From the NCBI RefSeq assembly GCF_000197735.1, contig NC_014549.1, forward strand, positions 1 to 50,407: a DNA stretch of 50,407 nt. Direction: 5' to 3'. The notes beneath the pieces were generated by a model. That model was given only the letters and a program-made list of their open reading frames with translations. It made no database searches and was not told the DNA's origin. The stretch is from Glutamicibacter arilaitensis Re117 (GTDB lineage: Bacteria > Actinomycetota > Actinomycetes > Actinomycetales > Micrococcaceae). The number at the start of each line of letters is the position of its first letter. The stretch's first letter is position 1. A program made the translations under genes and the position numbers. Below, piece by piece: positions 49,935 through 50,407 of this stretch.

Positions 49935-50195
49935 ATGAAAGGAGCGGAGTCATCAAGCAGCAGATCATCACACCCTACGACACGGGGGGAGCGGCTGGAG
50001 CCGAAGGCCTGGCATGTGCAGCCCCGGAACCTCCCAAGCGAGGAGGAGGCCGAGCGCTATGGGCGCGTGGACTTCGATGACGACGAGGGGCGTACGGTTC
50101 TCACGGCCTACGTCGAGCGGACACCGATCGGCTACGCCGTGCGCATCGAGAATGCCGCGGAACCCGTTACCGTGACGATCGCGGCAGCAGAGTAA
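49935..50195 (+). CDS. 86-aa unknown protein
   Basis: ATG 49935 lies 14 bp after a palindrome copy; the Ser-rich N-terminus (SSSSRSSHPTT) may mean that translation really starts further in, such as GTG in WHVQPR. The C-terminal half is a compact strand-rich domain (DFDDDEGRTVLTAYVERTPI ... PVTVTIAAAE). No family recognised. Confidence 0.6.
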   Translation: MKGAESSSSRSSHPTTRGERLEPKAWHVQPRNLPSEEEAERYGRVDFDDDEGRTVLTAYVERTPIGYAVRIENAAEPVTVTIAAAE

Positions 50196-50211
50196 CCACC
50201 AAGCGGCCCTG

Positions 50212-50221
50212 ATAGTACTAT
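50212..50221 (+). promoter_or_regulatory. ATAGTACTAT palindrome before the junction-spanning gene
   Basis: Single core copy flanked by AGCGGCCCT on the left and AGGGCTGCT on the right, which pair with one mismatch, so a hairpin is again possible. 31 bp before ATG 50253. Confidence 0.7.
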
Positions 50222-50252
50222 TACCGTTAGGGCTGCTCCGAAAGGAGACGCA

Positions 50253-50407
50253 ATGCAGACCATCACCGTTCACCGCCTGGCGGAGCTGCGCGCCGGGGAC
50301 CGCATCTTGAGCCATGGGGGCCGCGCGTACCGCACGCCGCTGCGCGTGACCAGCCCCCTGGGACCCATTGAATTCGGCTCGCCCGTCCGGGGCGTGCGGG
50401 TCGAAAA
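50253..50407 (+). CDS. N-terminal part of the 78-aa small unknown protein (continues at base 1)
   Basis: ATG 50253 with GAAAGGAG upstream. 51 codons are present here, and the frame continues across the end of the window into bases 1-79. See the entry at 1-82. It is the last gene in the palindrome island before ssb. Confidence 0.65.
   Translation, partial: MQTITVHRLAELRAGDRILSHGGRAYRTPLRVTSPLGPIEFGSPVRGVRVE

Overview
The window looks like one complete circular conjugative plasmid of 50,407 bp from a high-GC actinobacterium. The likely host is in the Micrococcales (Arthrobacter/Glutamicibacter-like), judged from the actinobacterial T4SS set (SCO6880-like protein, DUF4913 protein, two-domain cell-wall hydrolase), GC-rich codon use and the type of IS elements. 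Circularity is inferred from the ends: a small ORF that starts at 50253 and runs off the right edge continues in frame at base 1 and stops at 80-82, giving a plausible 78-aa protein. No database search was possible, so the host genus is a guess.

Layout. (1) 47.6 kb through the junction to about 0.6 kb is a leading-region-like island on the + strand: ardC antirestriction, five small unknown proteins, an NrdH-type redoxin, ssb and the start of parA. Its upstream regions carry one or two copies of the palindrome ATAGTACTAT (13 copies including variants), several paired into long hairpins. (2) 0.6-3.2 kb is partition (parA, frameshifted; a ParB-like protein) followed by a DUF192 lipoprotein, an unknown protein and a small HTH protein. 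(3) 3.2-6.5 kb holds umuDC with a LexA-type box, and a lone P-loop ATPase. (4) 7.2-13.6 kb is a complete type I restriction-modification operon (hsdM-hsdS-hsdR), flanked by two nearly identical 18-bp sequences. (5) 14.4-22.4 kb is an IS-rich accessory block: two inverted copies of the same 1449-bp ISL3-family element, each with a perfect 8-bp target duplication, plus an IS3 element, an IS5-family element, a serine resolvase with a res-like site, and a pair of paralogous unknown proteins. (6) 22.5-24.7 kb is an AT-richer three-gene cassette (DUF262, HEPN with an RNxxxH motif, and a YTGPGGG-repeat protein) that looks like an uncharacterised defence system. (7) 24.9-26.7 kb is a VbhA-like antitoxin, Fic and serine recombinase operon. 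(8) 26.7-30.6 kb is the mobilisation region with three inverted-repeat structures (oriT candidates), a small oriT-adjacent protein, a MobC-like protein and an HUH relaxase. (9) 31.3-40.8 kb, - strand, is the T4SS operon: a DUF6668-like protein, VirB2-like, VirB8-like, VirB6/TrbL-like, SCO6880-like, VirB4-like ATPase, VirD4 coupling protein and a DUF4913 protein. (10) 40.9-44.7 kb, + strand, is a second transfer operon: HTH, lipoprotein, transglycosylase/M23 hydrolase, ParA-like ATPase and a zinc-ribbon protein. (11) 45.0-47.1 kb is a primase-like replication protein behind a structured leader.

How it fits together. The relaxase and the T4SS drive transfer. If the T-strand leaves oriT (about 27 kb) towards lower coordinates, the relaxase and T4SS enter last, and the + strand island genes would have the transferred strand as template. 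This fits expression of ardC and ssb, and perhaps of new anti-defence proteins, straight from incoming single-stranded DNA. Once established, the plasmid would protect its host and itself with the type I RM system, the DUF262/HEPN cassette and Fic/VbhA.
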